Shown here: positions 62,580-64,000 of the stretch, in pieces
Layout of the letters: every line of letters starts with the position of its first letter
How positions within the stretch are numbered: position 1 is the stretch's first letter
DNA from: Plectrocnemia conspersa
Lineage: Eukaryota; Arthropoda; Insecta; Trichoptera; Polycentropodidae
Assembly: GCA_009617715.1 (NCBI GenBank)
Contig: VTFK01000301.1
Location: 248,001-312,000 of the forward strand
Reading direction: 5' to 3'
Length of the DNA: 64,000 nt
Position numbers and translations under genes: made by a program
The notes under the pieces: model-generated
Database searches by the model: none
Seen by the model: only the letters and a program-made list of their open reading frames with translations
What the model was told of the DNA's origin: nothing

Positions 62580-63130
62580 TCGACAACTAATATTTGGTTC
62601 AAACTCCAATCATTAAAGAGACAAGCCAACACACATCCGCCATTGTAAGGTACAAGCACAAGTTTCTCACAAGCGTCAGGCACACCCGCTGACACATTTT
62701 CCTTGCAAAGCTCCGATCGCTATCGCTAGTATTTATCCTATAGCCATTATGCATTTTAACGTTGTCGTTGCCGAGCAGCGTGACCTTTGACCTGGCGCAA
62801 TTCAACGTCGAAACGAACGCTCCGTGACCCAGTCGCCTGATTTCGTGACCAAAACACTGTTCGTGACCGGCGACTACGGTCACGACGCCGATTTTCATTT
62901 TGACCACTGCTCATCGACGCCTAAACCTGCCACTCTGTTGGTTTTGTAATAGCAGTCATTGCGGGGACAGTGCCTTTGAATTTTACACAATAATCCCAAT
63001 TATCGACGGTTGCTGCGTTACGGAATCGATTTCGATTCAAATAGTGGTTTTTGAACTGTAGATTTAATGGATGCTGTGGAAGCGCCGTTTCTCTATTACG
63101 CATACGCATGCGTTACGCATTACGCATTTG
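62580..63130. promoter_or_regulatory. GC-rich island with perfect DR1 and GTGACC cluster
   Basis: AGGTCAAAGGTCA, a perfect DR1, lies on the minus strand at 62781-62793. GTGACC recurs at 62780, 62824, 62845 and 62863, with its complement at 62878. TTACGCAT occurs three times at 63096-63127. A 102-residue minus-strand frame spans the first part without any known domain. A nuclear-receptor (HNF4/USP type) enhancer or promoter is the best guess. Confidence 0.45.
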
Positions 63131-64000
63131 AAAGCTGTCAAATTTAATTACACACAAAAACATGATGATCAAAAATATGTACATAATATGCTGTTGATAA
63201 ATTTTTCAAGTTAGTAGAAATCAAATATATTCGTATGTCTGATCTAAAATGTACACATGTTCTACAGTTACAATTATTAAGACAGGAGTGTTTGAATTTA
63301 CTGAATTTTAACCCCCTTACTTATTTAGTAAATTAAGTAGTGTACGAAGTGCGGATTTAAAACTTAGCAATAGAGCTATAAATGGCAGTATTCTTGCATT
63401 CTGGCACTAGCTTTAAAGTATTGAAAATAAAATATTACAAACTATTTCTAACCTTTGCTAATCTATTGCAAGTACTTTATATAAATTATATTTTTAAATC
63501 ACATCTAAAACAGCGCTATATAATATTTTAAAAAGGAGTATGCAAAATCTAATTACATAAATTATTTATTTAATTAATTATAAAATATTATTGCATAATA
63601 AATAGGTCCATCAGCTGCAAGTTAGTAATCTTAATATGTCTCCTATTGTGTCGATTTATATTATAGAAATGTGTTGTTTGTGATGTTTTTTTCCATTTAA
63701 ATATTATTTTGAGCTGTTATCAGACAGTAAAATGAATCTACTGCTAAACTCGTCTTCAAAGAAAAAAATATCAGTTAAATATTCAAATCAAAACATGCAA
63801 ATACTAGCAACAATTCATAAAAAATATAAGGCTGTGTTAGCCTTGGTTTTAATTTACATGCCATTTATTTATAACTAAAAACATTTCTAAACGCATATTT
63901 TCTTAGCCAGGATATATTTAATGTAAGCAAAAAGGATCGTAAAAAACCAATGGTAGTAATTATTAATTTATTATCAATTAATCATTATTTTTTTACTTGT
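63130..64000. other. AT-rich intergenic DNA, no gene seen
   Basis: No repeat or coding signal recognised to the window's end. Confidence 0.4.

Noticed and set aside
1..64000. CRISPR arrays, operons, toxin-antitoxin or phage modules
   Set aside because: The window is eukaryotic: no spaced direct repeats, no ribosome binding sites, no clustered long frames.

Overview
The window looks like gene-poor nuclear DNA from an insect. It is strongly AT-rich and has no bacterial-style gene packing. It contains one well-supported spliced gene, with GT-AG introns, a TATA box and an arthropod-type TCAGT initiator. Its transposon load is typical of arthropods: jockey-type LINEs, mariner/Tc1, hAT and its MITEs, gypsy-like solo LTRs and tRNA-derived SINEs. 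The order is not certain; a beetle or another insect with a mid-sized to large genome would fit. Nearly all short open frames in the window are chance frames or pieces of dead transposons.

The one gene lies on the minus strand, from about 45519 down to about 38600. Its four coding exons (45444-45455, 44035-44191, 40530-40634, 38745-38923; intron phases 0, 1, 1) join in frame into a 150-residue secreted protein. It has a signal peptide, a short acidic/basic propeptide ending in Lys-Arg, and a mature part made mostly of Gly and Tyr with a His-rich tail. This is the pattern of insect Gly/Tyr-rich cuticular or shematrin-like structural proteins. The first exon carries only four codons, a layout common in insect cuticle genes.

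From the left end: 1-6.4 kb is AT-rich, with islands at 1.0-1.47, 1.86-1.97 and 5.9-6.1 kb. Two solo LTRs of one gypsy-like family lie in opposite orientation at 6.46-7.14 kb (+) and about 8.0-8.73 kb (-). A dead jockey-type reverse transcriptase sits at 12.5-13.3 kb (-), next to a diverged tandem duplication. A foldback repeat and a 232-bp GC-rich hairpin lie at 15.3-16.1 kb. A dead Tc1 element at 17.5-19.0 kb is split by a 251-bp hAT-type MITE with a perfect 8-bp target duplication. SINE-like pieces lie at 17.0 and 23.2 kb, a truncated mariner at 27.2 kb, a three-part diverged repeat at 30.4-31.5 kb, a dead hAT (DUF4371-type) transposase at 35.8-37.0 kb, and a second MITE copy at 37.9 kb.

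To the right of the gene, 50.5-55.8 kb is a cluster of long-palindrome foldback elements with SINEs inserted in them. A dead mariner (-) lies at 56.3-56.85 kb. A dead jockey-type element (-) at 60.2-61.8 kb carries a 140-bp MITE and has its 5' piece inverted in the way twin priming produces. The islands at 10.6, 19.9, 21.6, 25.4, 33.0, 34.4, 48.9, 57.2 and 62.6 kb are richer in GC and look unique. They may be regulatory elements of genes outside the window; the 62.6-kb island has a perfect DR1 nuclear-receptor site. I found no CRISPR array, no rRNA, no clearly functional tRNA, and no new multi-gene system.
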